Shown here in pieces: positions 17,357 to 26,211 of a DNA stretch of 64,000 bases; the stretch's first letter is position 1; every line of letters begins with the position of its first letter. The position numbers and the translations under genes were made by a program. The notes below the pieces were generated by a model. It was not told the origin of the DNA and ran no database searches. It was given only the letters and a program-made list of their open reading frames with translations. Origin of the DNA: an uncultured Bacteroidales bacterium (lineage in GTDB: Bacteria > Bacteroidota > Bacteroidia > Bacteroidales > P3); NCBI GenBank assembly GCA_900317125.1, contig ONFR01000001.1, forward strand, positions 1 to 64,000, written 5' to 3'.

Positions 17357-17424
17357 CGGGGTGTAGCGCAGTTGGCGCCACGTTCGGGACGTGGAGGCCG
17401 GAAGTTCGAGTCTTCTCACCCCGA
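17357..17424 (+). tRNA. tRNA-Pro (CGG) with shortened D arm
   Basis: Acceptor CGGGGTG pairs with CACCCCG. Anticodon stem CCACG/CGTGG encloses TTCGGGA, giving CGG. The T arm GGAAG-TTCGAGT-CTTCT is present. The molecule is only 68 bases: after GTAGCGCAGTTGGC it goes straight to GCCACG, where about six bases of the D arm (its 3' strand) would be expected. The D stem can form only by borrowing from the anticodon stem and leaves a 5-base loop. It may be a defective gene or carry a sequence error. Confidence 0.75.
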
Positions 17425-17485
17425 CCAAAACTCTTCCCCGTGCGGGAGAGACCGCTTTCCAAACATTTTACATCAACACCGCAAT

Positions 17486-17558
<73 letters not shown>

Positions 17559-17610
17559 CAGCGTCATGTGACGTCAATTTAGTAATAATCATTAATATTA
17601 AAGTACAAAC

Positions 17611-17976
17611 ATGGTAAATCGTTACGAAACCGTTTTCATTGTAACTCCCGTTTTGTCTGAAGAACAGATGAAGGAAACGGTAGAGAAGTACACCAACTTC
17701 TTAAAAGACCATGGTGCAGAAATCATCTACACCAACAATTGGGGTATGCGCAAGCTGGCTTATCCCATCCGCAAAAAGAACACCGGATTCTATTACCTCA
17801 TTGAGTTCGAGGCTGAGGGCAGCGTCATCGCCGACCTCGAGGTGGCTTACAAACGCGACGAGCGTCTGCTCCGCTTCCTCACCGTCTCTCTCGACAAGTA
17901 TGCTATCGCCTACAACGAGAAGAAACGCAACGCCAAGAAGGCTGTTGAGGAACCCGCCGAGGAGGCAAACAATTAA
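17611..17976 (+). CDS. rpsF: 30S ribosomal protein S6 (bS6)
   Basis: A 121-residue protein starting MVNRYETVFIVTPVLSE, typical of S6, with NWGMRKLAYPIRKKNTGFY and an acidic C-terminus (EEPAEEANN). bS6 pairs with bS18 on the small-subunit platform. It begins the conserved rpsF-rpsR-rplI operon; the next gene starts 56 bases on. Transcription may come through from the tRNA cluster, since no terminator is seen between tRNA-Thr and this ATG. Confidence 0.97.
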   Translation: MVNRYETVFIVTPVLSEEQMKETVEKYTNFLKDHGAEIIYTNNWGMRKLAYPIRKKNTGFYYLIEFEAEGSVIADLEVAYKRDERLLRFLTVSLDKYAIAYNEKKRNAKKAVEEPAEEANN

Positions 17977-18032
17977 AATTAGTGTAAGCGAGAATAAGAA
18001 TTATCCCCGCAACATTTTAAATTATTAGAATC

Positions 18033-18299
18033 ATGGCTAACGAAACCGAAATTAAATATCTCACCCCGATTGCCGTCGAAACCCAGCGCAAGAAATACTG
18101 CCGTTTCAAAAAACTCGGCATCAAATATATTGACTATAAAGATGCTGACTTCCTGCTGAAGTTTGTCAATGAGCAGGGCAAGATTCTGCCCCGTCGCATC
18201 ACCGGTACTTCCAACAAGTATCAGAAGAAAGTGTCCAAGGCTATCAAGCGTGCCCGCCATCTGGCCCTGCTGCCCTATGTAGCCGATTGTTTAAAATAA
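18033..18299 (+). CDS. rpsR: 30S ribosomal protein S18 (bS18)
   Basis: An 88-residue basic protein with the S18 core [17 protein letters not shown], then [20 protein letters not shown] and [12 protein letters not shown]. It binds 16S rRNA together with bS6. Order and spacing (19 bases to rplI) are as in other Bacteroidota. Confidence 0.97.
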   Translation: MANETEIKYLTPIAVETQRKKYCRFKKLGIKYIDYKDADFLLKFVNEQGKILPRRITGTSNKYQKKVSKAIKRARHLALLPYVADCLK

Positions 18300-18318
18300 T
18301 AATAGGAGGAAGAATAGA

Positions 18319-18768
18319 ATGGAAATTATACTTTTGCAAGATGTGACCAACCTCGGTTACAAGGACGATATCGTCAAAGTTAAAAACGGATACGCCAACA
18401 ACTATCTTCTCCCCAACGGCATGGCTATCATCGCCACCCCGTCCAACCGCAAGGTTCACGCCGAGAATCTCCGCCAGCGTGCTTTCAAAGAGGAGAAACT
18501 CCGCAATGATGCCGAAACCCTCAAGGCTGCTGTCAACGAGAAGAGCGTCCGCCTTGTCGCCAAGGTCGGTGAGAACGGCCACCTTTTCGGCTCCATCACC
18601 AGCGACCAGATTGCTGAGGCCCTGAAGGAACAGCACAACTACGACATCGACCGCAAGAAGATTGTTGTGGACGGTGCAAAACTCAAAGAGGTCGGCACTT
18701 TCCCCGCTCAGATTAACATCTACAAGGACATCAAAGCCCAGATCACTGTCGAGGTCGTCGCTGAATAA
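18319..18768 (+). CDS. rplI: 50S ribosomal protein L9 (bL9)
   Basis: A 149-residue protein. The N-terminal rRNA-binding domain reads MEIILLQDVTNLGYKDDIV and VKNGYANNYLLPNGMAI. A long helix links it to the C-terminal domain (GHLFGSITSDQIAEAL). It is the last gene of the operon and is followed by a strong terminator. Confidence 0.97.
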   Translation: MEIILLQDVTNLGYKDDIVKVKNGYANNYLLPNGMAIIATPSNRKVHAENLRQRAFKEEKLRNDAETLKAAVNEKSVRLVAKVGENGHLFGSITSDQIAEALKEQHNYDIDRKKIVVDGAKLKEVGTFPAQINIYKDIKAQITVEVVAE

Positions 18769-18790
18769 TATCAGCAATGATGATACCCTA

Positions 18791-18818
18791 AGCCGCTCCA
18801 AACGAGCGGCTTTTTTTT
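18791..18818 (+). terminator. Rho-independent terminator after rplI
   Basis: AGCCGCTC (18791-18798), loop CAAAC-like, GAGCGGCT, then a run of T. It ends the rpsF-rpsR-rplI transcript. Confidence 0.9.
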
Positions 18819-18890
18819 GTCTAATTTGTGGGAGAAAAGAAAGACAAGCCAATGTTGACTCGTCTTTCTATGTAACATGGGAGCAGTGCT

Positions 18891-18983
18891 TTACTTGCAC
18901 TTGGTCTCCTGAACCATACCTCCAACCGTTTGAGAGGCGTTGAGTTTTGAGCAGTTGGTGGATTCCTTCTTTTTTAGAGCCAT
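18891..18983 (-). pseudogene. Truncated paralogue of the small Cys-rich lipoprotein
   Basis: Read on the minus strand this gives ESTNCSKLNASQTVGGMV then QETKCK and stop, nearly the same as the end of the intact lipoprotein at 19226-19420 (EATNCAKLNVTQTVEGMV, QETKCN). An ATG at 18983 opens the frame, but there is no signal peptide and a stop lies not far upstream, so only the C-terminal half survives. Confidence 0.65.
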
Positions 18984-19169
18984 TCCGCCGACAAGAACAG
19001 AGTCTCTTTGGCGGAAAATTCTGCTCCTTTATTTCGATTAGAGCCCTTTTATGGGAGAAAAGTGGCACAAGAAAAAAAATCAAGATTACTGTATGTATAT
19101 TACAATCAGCATAATCGGAGATAAGTCTTTGATGTAAATAACTGTTATGGAACAGCCTTTCTGTTGAAG

Positions 19170-19208
19170 AAAAAAGCAAGGCAAGCCAACGGCTTGCCTT
19201 GCTTTTTT
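19170..19208. terminator. Bidirectional terminator
   Basis: AAAAAAGCAAGGCAAGCC, loop AAC, GGCTTGCCTTGCTTTTTT: a perfect 18-base stem with A and T tracts on both sides. It lies 18 bases after the stop of the lipoprotein gene on the minus strand. Confidence 0.9.
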
Positions 19209-19225
19209 CTCAATAGGGCTATCGC

Positions 19226-19420
19226 CTAATTGCATTTGGTCTCTTGCACCATACCTTCAACGGTCTGGGTAACATTTAGTTTGGCGCAGTTTGTGGCTTC
19301 CATAGTAACAGTTTGAACAACTGCACCGTTCATAGTGGTTGTGCAGGTGCATTTTTTCTTGCAGCTGCCAAGGCAAAATACTACTGCAACGATAGCGAGA
19401 ACTGTAATAACTTTCTTCAT
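19226..19420 (-). CDS. Small cysteine-rich lipoprotein
   Basis: A 64-residue protein with lipoprotein signal VLAIVAVVFCLGSC followed by KKKCTCTTTMNG. The mature peptide of about 45 residues has five cysteines (C20, C24, C26, C44, C63), enough for disulphides. I know no function. It has its own promoter and a strong terminator, so it is a one-gene unit, and a decayed copy lies 240 bases downstream. Confidence 0.75.
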   Translation of the reverse strand: MKKVITVLAIVAVVFCLGSCKKKCTCTTTMNGAVVQTVTMEATNCAKLNVTQTVEGMVQETKCN

Positions 19421-19526
19421 GATTCTGTATTTTGGTGGGTTCTATTTATTAACTTTCAGGTCATCCAAACAGACAGAACCCATTAATCTGCCAGACAACC
19501 GTTGTTTAACATTCAGTTTACGAATG

Positions 19527-19557
19527 CAAAGATACGACTTTTTTTTCATTTGACAAT
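19527..19557 (-). promoter_or_regulatory. Promoter of the small lipoprotein gene
   Basis: On the minus strand ATTG (19557-19554), 19 bases, TATCTTTG (19534-19527). The start would be near 19520, about 100 bases before the ATG. Confidence 0.65.
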
Positions 19558-19937
19558 ATGTTATTTGTCATATTTTTTTGATGTGTATAGGTAACAACTT
19601 GATATTGTGTCTATTGTATTGCAATTAAATTAAGTTGGTATTTCTTAATCTGCTATAGTCTGCACATAATAATAGACAAGGTCTGTCAGTGTAATGTTGG
19701 CTTTTTCCTCACAATTCCCATTCTACGGGACATCAGGTCTCCCATTGTTTATACCATGAATCGCTGATATGGCATAAACAGACCTGAAAAAAGAGAGATT
19801 GATTGAAAAGTCGGCCTAGACCGATTTGGGATTATAGCACGTGACATCGCCATACAGAAACGGTGTGCAGTGGCTGGGCAGACTGTGTCTCTGCAACAGT
19901 GAAAGCAGAACGATCGTTATACGCGAGGAGACAGAGG
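19558..19937. other. Intergenic DNA with one long inverted repeat
   Basis: No gene seen. At 19734-19786 CAGGTCT pairs with AGACCTG, and inside it GTTTAT-a-CCAT pairs with ATGG-c-ATAAAC, a long hairpin. ATATGGCATAAAC and, at 19817, CCGATTTGGGAT also occur near 26125-26158, and CCGATTTGGG closes both R1 copies. Confidence 0.6.
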
Positions 19938-20417
19938 TCAGGTCGTGAGGATGGAGATGGCTTGCGCGGCATCCTTTGCGGTGAGACCGTAATCGGGGTT
20001 GGTATTGATGAGATAGGGCCGCTGCTCAGGCAGGAAGTCGAGTGCGTCGTCGAGGATGACATATCGACAAGTGTCGGGGTCGGACTGGGTATTGGAGTAG
20101 AGCCATTGGTTTATCTCCATTCCACGGTTGAACAAGTAGCCGGCCATGACGATGGGGGTTACATCCAGCAGTGTGCCAGGCATGTTGCGGCATGTCCATA
20201 GCGCCTGAAGGGTGCTGATCCCTTTGTATTTCCATGAGGATGTCACAACGATGCTTGCATCGGTTGCGTCGATAATGACGCGCAAGTTGGCTACTGCCTC
20301 GGGGTCGAAATAGGGGCCAAGGTCATCCTTGAGGGGCTGGTGTTTTTCGAGGAGGGTTTGTCGGTGCTGCTGTGTGCAGATTACCCCGTCGAAGTCGAGG
20401 AAGATGTATCTTTGCAT
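19938..20417 (-). CDS. HAD-like phosphatase domain protein
   Basis: About 159 residues starting MQRYIFLDFDGVICTQQH. LDFDGV is HAD motif I (nucleophile Asp). SIVVTSSWK gives the motif II Ser and a downstream Lys, and YVILDDALDF resembles motif IV with paired Asp. It resembles the small HAD proteins annotated 'HAD domain in Swiss Army Knife RNA repair proteins'; substrate unknown. I start it at the Met directly before the motif I strand; an in-frame Met 7 codons earlier is possible. It lies 76 bases downstream of rnr on the same strand. Confidence 0.75.
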   Translation of the reverse strand: MQRYIFLDFDGVICTQQHRQTLLEKHQPLKDDLGPYFDPEAVANLRVIIDATDASIVVTSSWKYKGISTLQALWTCRNMPGTLLDVTPIVMAGYLFNRGMEINQWLYSNTQSDPDTCRYVILDDALDFLPEQRPYLINTNPDYGLTAKDAAQAISILTT

Positions 20418-20493
20418 AGATTTTCGATGGAGGAGCATATTGCGGCACAGGGTGTGTGTTGAGTCCCTGCGCCGCAGGTGTGATGTCCTGTTG

Positions 20494-22830
20494 TCAGTTT
20501 TTCTTGCGCGATGTTGTGCTCCGCGACTTGCCTTTTGTGCTGTCCGCTTTCTTTCTTTTGGCCTTCGGGGCGGACTTTTTGGGTTCGGCCATTGGTGAAG
20601 AGGCCTTCTTGCTTCGACCGCGACGGTCTTTTGCTGTCTTGCCGCTGGGGATGTCGTAGGTCTCGTCTACCAACTCGAAATCAATCAGCTTCTTCATCAT
20701 GTCGACACCTCTCACACGGATGGTGACGGGGTCGCCCAGTTTGTAGCATTTGCCGTGACGGCGTCCGATTACCTGATAGTTGTCTTCGTCAAGCATGAAG
20801 TAGTCGCCTTGCAGGGAGCCGATAGGAATCATGCCTTCGCATTTGTTGCCTTCGATTTCGGCATAGATGCCCCATTTGCTGACACCCGAGATGAGTGCCG
20901 GGAATTCCTGTCCCAGTTTGTCGCTGAGGAATTCGGCCTGTTTGTATTTCACGCTGGCACGTTCGGCGTCGGCGGCTTGTTTCTCCATACGCGAGCAGTG
21001 CTTGCAGTATTCTTCATATTCGTCAGCGCTGACGGAAGTTCCGCCGTGCAGGTAGCGTTCCAGCAGGCGGTGGACCATCAGGTCGGGGTATCGGCGGATG
21101 GGCGAGGTGAAGTGGGTGTAGAAGGCGAATCCCAATCCGTAGTGGCCGATGTTCTGGGTGCTGTAGTAGGCTTTGGCCATCGTGCGGATGGCGATATTGT
21201 CGATCATGTATTCTTCCCCTCGTCCGGCAATAGTGTCGAAGAGGTCGTTGTAGCTGTGGGCAAGGGCTTGGCGTGAGCCCACTTTGATTTTGAATCCCAG
21301 TTTGGCTACGAATTCCACAAAGGTGTTCAGTTTTTCGGGGTTGGGCTCGTCGTGTACTCGGTAGACGAAGGTCTTTGCGGGGGTCGGCTTGGAATCCTTT
21401 GTTTTCCCTTTCTTGGTCATGCCCACATGCTCGGCCACTTGCTTGTTGGCCAGCAGCATGAATTCCTCGATGAGCCAGTTGGCCTCTTTCGACTCTTTGA
21501 TGTATACACCGATGGGCTTGGCGTTTTCGTCCAGATGGAATTTCACCTCTTGGCTTTCGAAGTTGATGGCGCCTTCGCGGTAACGCTCTTCGCGCATGAT
21601 GGTTGCCAGTTTGTGCAGCATCAGTATGGCGTTGCCGGTAGGTTCCTCGCCGGCTTTCACGCTGTCGGTGTCGATGATTTCCTGGGCTTCCTCATAGTTG
21701 TAGCGGCGGTCGCTGTTGATGACGGATTTGCCCATCCATACTTTCTTCACTTTGGCTTCGGCGGTCATCTCCATCACGACACTGAAACAGAGTTTGTCTT
21801 CGTGCGGGCGCAGGGAGCAGACACCGTTGCAGAGCTTCTCGGGGAGCATGGGGATGGTGCGGTCGACAAGGTAGACGCTGGTGCCGCGGGTGTAGGCTTC
21901 GCGGTCGATGGCGGTGCCGGGTTTAACATAGTGGGATACATCGGCGATGTGTACGCCCACCTCCATGTTGCCGTTGGGCAGTGTGCGGAAGGAGAGGGCA
22001 TCGTCGTAGTCCTTGGCATCTTCGGGGTCGATGGTGAAGGTGGTGACGGAGCGGAAGTCCTTACGGCCTTCATAATCCTTCTCGGTAGGAGGGAGGATGT
22101 GCTCGGCCTCTTTCTCGGCCTGTGGGGGGAAGTCGAGCGGGAAGTCGTATTCGGCGAGGATGGACTGCATCTCCACGTTGTTGTCGCCCGGGCGGCCGAG
22201 CCGTTTGATGACGCGTCCCACGGGGTTGTTCATGCGCTCTGGCCAGTCGGTCATCTCCACCAGGACTTTCTCGCCGTCGGTGGCACCGGCCAGTTCGTTG
22301 AGAGGGATGAAGATGTCCACAACCATCGAACGGCTGTCGCTCACCAAGAATGCAAAGCGGTCCTGCCGTTGAATGATTCCGACGAAACGGGTGCGGGCGC
22401 GATGGAGTATTTCTACTACCTGGCCTTCGGGTTTGTGCATCTTGCGTTGCGGGAACATCAGCACTTTCACGGTGTCGCCGTGCAGGGCGTGGCGGGTGTT
22501 GTTCGGGGTGATGAGGACATCCTCGAGACCTTCGTCTTGGGGTATGACGTATGCTTTGCCGGTCTGCTTCATGTCGATGGTGCCGACAATATAGTTTTTC
22601 GGCAGCAGGTCGTCGTTGATGTTCTTGGGGTTGATTTTGAATTTGCCGCGAGCGTTGTCGTCCTCAACCAGTATTTTGTCCTCAGCCAGTTCCTGCATGG
22701 TGGCAAGAACCAACTGGCGGCTGCCCTTGTCGTGGGCGCCGAGGCGCGAGGCTATCTGTTTGTGGTTGAATGTGTCGAAGGGGTTGTTGGCAAATATCTT
22801 TAGTATCTGTTTTGCGTAGATTTCGTTCAT
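20494..22830 (-). CDS. rnr: Ribonuclease R
   Basis: A 778-residue RNase II/RNB-family 3'-5' exoribonuclease. A winged-helix start (about 1-70, FNHKQIASRLGAHDKGSRQLV) is followed by two cold-shock domains (about 80-235) and the RNB catalytic domain, with Asp cluster DPEDAKDYDDA at 268-278 and the FTSPIRRYPDL motif. An S1 domain follows (GMIPIGSLQGDYFMLDED) and a Lys/Ser-rich tail. The tail helps unwind structured RNA in RNase R. Length and order fit the family. The M3 peptidase gene ends 25 bases upstream. Confidence 0.96.
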   Translation of the reverse strand: MNEIYAKQILKIFANNPFDTFNHKQIASRLGAHDKGSRQLVLATMQELAEDKILVEDDNARGKFKINPKNINDDLLPKNYIVGTIDMKQTGKAYVIPQDEGLEDVLITPNNTRHALHGDTVKVLMFPQRKMHKPEGQVVEILHRARTRFVGIIQRQDRFAFLVSDSRSMVVDIFIPLNELAGATDGEKVLVEMTDWPERMNNPVGRVIKRLGRPGDNNVEMQSILAEYDFPLDFPPQAEKEAEHILPPTEKDYEGRKDFRSVTTFTIDPEDAKDYDDALSFRTLPNGNMEVGVHIADVSHYVKPGTAIDREAYTRGTSVYLVDRTIPMLPEKLCNGVCSLRPHEDKLCFSVVMEMTAEAKVKKVWMGKSVINSDRRYNYEEAQEIIDTDSVKAGEEPTGNAILMLHKLATIMREERYREGAINFESQEVKFHLDENAKPIGVYIKESKEANWLIEEFMLLANKQVAEHVGMTKKGKTKDSKPTPAKTFVYRVHDEPNPEKLNTFVEFVAKLGFKIKVGSRQALAHSYNDLFDTIAGRGEEYMIDNIAIRTMAKAYYSTQNIGHYGLGFAFYTHFTSPIRRYPDLMVHRLLERYLHGGTSVSADEYEEYCKHCSRMEKQAADAERASVKYKQAEFLSDKLGQEFPALISGVSKWGIYAEIEGNKCEGMIPIGSLQGDYFMLDEDNYQVIGRRHGKCYKLGDPVTIRVRGVDMMKKLIDFELVDETYDIPSGKTAKDRRGRSKKASSPMAEPKKSAPKAKRKKADSTKGKSRSTTSRKKN

Positions 22831-22854
22831 GTTGTAACGGGTGTGAAAATAAGG

Positions 22855-24978
22855 TTATTTTTTCGTGGGGGAAGGGATAAAGGCTTCTTGGATGAAACCG
22901 CAGCGAATCAGCAAGGCATTGTTGTCCGGGTCGCGCCCCATGAAGTTGCGGAACAGCACAGAGGGGTGTTCGGTGCCCCCTTTCGACAGAATCTCGTGAC
23001 GGAATGCCTCGGCGGTTGCTTTGTTGAAGATGCCTTCCCGTTTGAATTTAGAGAAGATGTCGGCGTCAAGCACTTCGGCCCATTTGTAGCCGTAGTACCC
23101 CGAAGCATAGCCACCGGCAAAGATGTGGGTGAAGGCTGTGCTGGTGCAGGTGCCTTTCACGATGGGCTGCAGTTCCTTCATACGTGAGTGCTCGTATTCG
23201 TCTATGCGTCCCTCGATGGGCTCTTGCAGTGTGTGGAATGCAAGGTCAATCCATCCCAGGTTCAGCTGACGGACGCAAAGCCATCCGGCCAGGTATTTCT
23301 CGGCAGCCTTGATTTTGCGTATGTAATCGCCGGGGATGGTGTCGTTGGTAAGATAGTGGCGGGCGAAGGTGTTGAGGAACTCGGGTTCGTAGCACCAGTT
23401 TTCCATCACCTGTGAAGGCATTTCGACAAAATCGCGCTTCACGCTGGTGCCGCTGAGACTGGGGTAGGTGCAATCGGTGAGAAGGCAGTGCATCGCGTGT
23501 CCGAACTCGTGCATAAAGGTCTCCATCTCGTCGAAACTCAGCAGCGAAGGTTTGTCTCCCACGGGTTTGGAGAAGTTGCATACCACCTGCACCAATGGTC
23601 TAATCTGTTTGCCTCCAATATTGCTCTGCTCGCGGAATGTGGTCTTCCAGGCACCACTGCGCTTGCTGGCTCTCGGGTGCATGTCCAGATAGAGCACACC
23701 CATGAAACGGTTGCCGTCCATCACCTCGTAAACCTTCACGTCGGGGTGGTAGACCTCGATGTTGTTGGTTTCGCGGAAAGTGATTCCATACAGGCGGCCG
23801 TACAGGTCGAAGATGCCCTGCCGCACTTTCTCCATCTGCAGGTAGGGACGCAGCAGCTCCGCGTCGAAGTCATACTTCTGCTGCTTCAGCTTCTCGCTGT
23901 AGTAGCTGAAGTCCCAGCGTTGCAGTGGAAGCGTGGCACCGAGCTTTTGTGCAAAGTCCGATACCTCGGCAAGGTCTTTTTTGGCAAAAGGCATGGCCTG
24001 ACTGTAGAGGTCGGTAAGGAATTTGGCCAGCTTTTCGGGGGTGTCGCACATGCGGTCGCTCAGCACATACTCGCAGTAATTCTCATAGCCCAGCATCTTG
24101 GCTTGTTGGTAGCGTAGATGGGTCATCTCGCGAATCACCTCGTTGTTGTCGTTCTCGTTGCCCCGGTTGCCGCGACTGTTGTAAGCACGCCACATCTGCT
24201 CGCGCAGTTCGCGGTTGTCGGCATAGGTGATAAAAGGACCGTATGACGGGTATGCAAGCGTGAATACCCATCCCTCCATACCGCGCTCCTGAGCCTCGGC
24301 CCGTGCGGCGGCCACCACATTCTCCGGCAGACCGGACAAGTCCTCGTTTTTGGTTATATGGAGGATGTAATTATTGTTGTCCGCCAGCACATTCCGGTTC
24401 ATCTGCTGCGACAGTTGCGATAGGCGTTCGCTGTTGCGGGCATAGGTCTTCCTATCTTTGCCTTTCAGGTTTACGCCGTTGCGCACAAAACCCTTGTAGG
24501 TCTTCTCCAGCAAAGTGCGCTGCTCGGTGGTGAGGGCGAGCTTGTCGCGCTGGTCGTAGATGGTTTTAACCCGTTCGAACAGTTTAGGATTCATGTCCAC
24601 GCTGTTGGAGAAACGCGTCAGTTCAGGGGTTAGCTCCATCACGATGTTCTGCAACTCGGTGTTGGTGTTGCACTCGTTCATGTTGAACATCACATTGCAG
24701 ATCCGGTCGAGCCGTTCGCTGGCCGTCTGCAGGGCGACGATAGTGTTCTCAAACGTTGGAGCCTCCTTTTGTCGGATAATGCGTTTGATGTTGCCCTCGG
24801 CCTCCTTGATGGCTTCCTTCACGGCAGGAGCATAGTGCTCGTTGCGAATCTTGCTGAACGGCGGTGTCTGATGGGGAGTGTTCCACTCTTGCAGCAACGG
24901 GTTGGCGCTCTGCCCCGCGGCAGGCTGTGCAATGGCGACGATGGTCATAATCAAGATGTATTTGGCAGTATTCTTCAT
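22855..24978 (-). CDS. dcp: M3-family peptidyl-dipeptidase, Dcp-like, exported
   Basis: About 707 residues. The start chosen gives a signal peptide (KYILIMTIVAIAQPAAGQ); an in-frame start 26 codons upstream would bury it. The zinc site is HEFGH (490-494) in ETFMHEFGHAMHCLL, with the distal Glu expected in the following helix. ASKRSGAWKTTFR, YPSLSGTSVKRDFVEMPSQ and GGYASGYYGYKWAEVLDADIF are typical of Dcp/oligopeptidase A. These enzymes remove C-terminal dipeptides; the signal suggests periplasmic action, common for Bacteroidota Dcp. Confidence 0.93.
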   Translation of the reverse strand: MKNTAKYILIMTIVAIAQPAAGQSANPLLQEWNTPHQTPPFSKIRNEHYAPAVKEAIKEAEGNIKRIIRQKEAPTFENTIVALQTASERLDRICNVMFNMNECNTNTELQNIVMELTPELTRFSNSVDMNPKLFERVKTIYDQRDKLALTTEQRTLLEKTYKGFVRNGVNLKGKDRKTYARNSERLSQLSQQMNRNVLADNNNYILHITKNEDLSGLPENVVAAARAEAQERGMEGWVFTLAYPSYGPFITYADNRELREQMWRAYNSRGNRGNENDNNEVIREMTHLRYQQAKMLGYENYCEYVLSDRMCDTPEKLAKFLTDLYSQAMPFAKKDLAEVSDFAQKLGATLPLQRWDFSYYSEKLKQQKYDFDAELLRPYLQMEKVRQGIFDLYGRLYGITFRETNNIEVYHPDVKVYEVMDGNRFMGVLYLDMHPRASKRSGAWKTTFREQSNIGGKQIRPLVQVVCNFSKPVGDKPSLLSFDEMETFMHEFGHAMHCLLTDCTYPSLSGTSVKRDFVEMPSQVMENWCYEPEFLNTFARHYLTNDTIPGDYIRKIKAAEKYLAGWLCVRQLNLGWIDLAFHTLQEPIEGRIDEYEHSRMKELQPIVKGTCTSTAFTHIFAGGYASGYYGYKWAEVLDADIFSKFKREGIFNKATAEAFRHEILSKGGTEHPSVLFRNFMGRDPDNNALLIRCGFIQEAFIPSPTKK

Positions 24979-25123
24979 TTTTTTTAGATTTATTATGATT
25001 CTTTCGTTGACAATAGTGCAATAAAAATGCGAATGTTTCGTTTTAACATAACGCAAAAAAATAAAATTATTGCATAGAATAGAAAATTAAATTGGAATAA
25101 ACACAACAAAACACATTAATGCC

Positions 25124-26002
25124 ATGAAGAAAATTATATCGGTATTATCTCTCGCCATGGTTGCCATGGTTTTTGCAGCTTGCAACACCCACCAAGCCGA
25201 GTTGGACGCTGCCATCAAGACAAACGACTCGCTCTCCTTGATTATCCAGAACAAGGATACTGAACTCGATTCGCTCTTTGCCACCCTCAATCAGATTGAA
25301 GAGAATCTGGCTGCTGTCAACTCTCGCTACAATACTGTTCAGGAACTGCGCCGCGCCAATATGGAAGGCCAGCCTAACGTCAAGAGCCAGATCAGTGCCC
25401 AGATTAAGGACATTGAGAACCTGATGGCCGCCAACCGCCAGAAGATTGCCAGCCTCCAGGCAAAGATCAATACCGAGACCAAAGAGGGCGCACGCCTTCA
25501 GGAACTGGTCTCCCGTCAGGAAGAGCGTATCGCCCAGCAGGAGTCGCAGATTGCCCAGCTCCTCACCGAACTGGAGAACAACAAGGTCATCATCAAGAAA
25601 CTCAACCAGGATGTCACCGACCTGACCGCCTCCAACGAGCAGAAAGAGCAGTACATCAAACAGCAGACCGCCGAAGCCAACCGTGCCTACTATGTGGTTG
25701 GCAACTACTCCGACCTCAACGAGGCTGGTATCGTAAGCAAGGCCGGTGGTTTCATTGGTATCGGCCGTCGCCAGGGTACCAACAGCGATATGCCCCTCGA
25801 CCGTTTCACTCAGATTGACCGCACCAAGGTCACCACTATCCCCATCAACATGAAGCGCGCTCTTGTGGTCTCCAAGCACCCCGAGAACAGCTATGAGCTG
25901 GTGATGGACGAGAATGACGATAAGGTGGTCTCCTACCTCCGCATCCTCAATCCCGCCAAGTTCTGGGAGCAGACCCGTTTCTTGGTCATCTCTACCAAGT
26001 AA
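25124..26002 (+). CDS. Coiled-coil lipoprotein of unknown function
   Basis: A 292-residue lipoprotein (signal VLSLAMVAMVFAAC, lipid Cys20, then NTHQAELD). Residues about 25-185 are one long coiled coil rich in Gln, Glu and Asn. A compact C-terminal domain (about 190-292) begins AYYVVGNYSDLNEAGIV and includes GGFIGIGRRQGTNSDMP. I recognise the architecture from Bacteroidales genomes but no proven role; an envelope spacer or adaptor is possible. It is a lone gene, divergent from dcp, with its own terminator. Confidence 0.8.
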   Translation: MKKIISVLSLAMVAMVFAACNTHQAELDAAIKTNDSLSLIIQNKDTELDSLFATLNQIEENLAAVNSRYNTVQELRRANMEGQPNVKSQISAQIKDIENLMAANRQKIASLQAKINTETKEGARLQELVSRQEERIAQQESQIAQLLTELENNKVIIKKLNQDVTDLTASNEQKEQYIKQQTAEANRAYYVVGNYSDLNEAGIVSKAGGFIGIGRRQGTNSDMPLDRFTQIDRTKVTTIPINMKRALVVSKHPENSYELVMDENDDKVVSYLRILNPAKFWEQTRFLVISTK

Positions 26003-26031
26003 AGGACACGGATAACCTAATTTATTAACCT

Positions 26032-26068
26032 AAAGGAGACAGGGTAATGCCCTGCCTCCTTTTTGTTT
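26032..26068 (+). terminator. Rho-independent terminator after the coiled-coil lipoprotein
   Basis: AAAGGAG-a-CAGGG, loop TAATG, CCCTG-c-CTCCTTT, then T-rich sequence, 30 bases after the stop. Confidence 0.9.
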
Positions 26069-26211
26069 TTCTCTGCAAACGAAGAGTGGGTGGTGCGGCC
26101 AATCTGCTCGAAACTAATACTAATATGGCATAAACCTTAACGGCCGATTTGGGATAAACCAGACAACAGTCATACTGGTTGTTTTAGGAATGCAGTGAGG
26201 AGTGTGTGCGG

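Noticed and set aside
21352..22803. 483-codon open frame antisense to rnr
   Set aside because: Mirror of the rnr gene; low-complexity Gly/Val/His-rich, no motifs.
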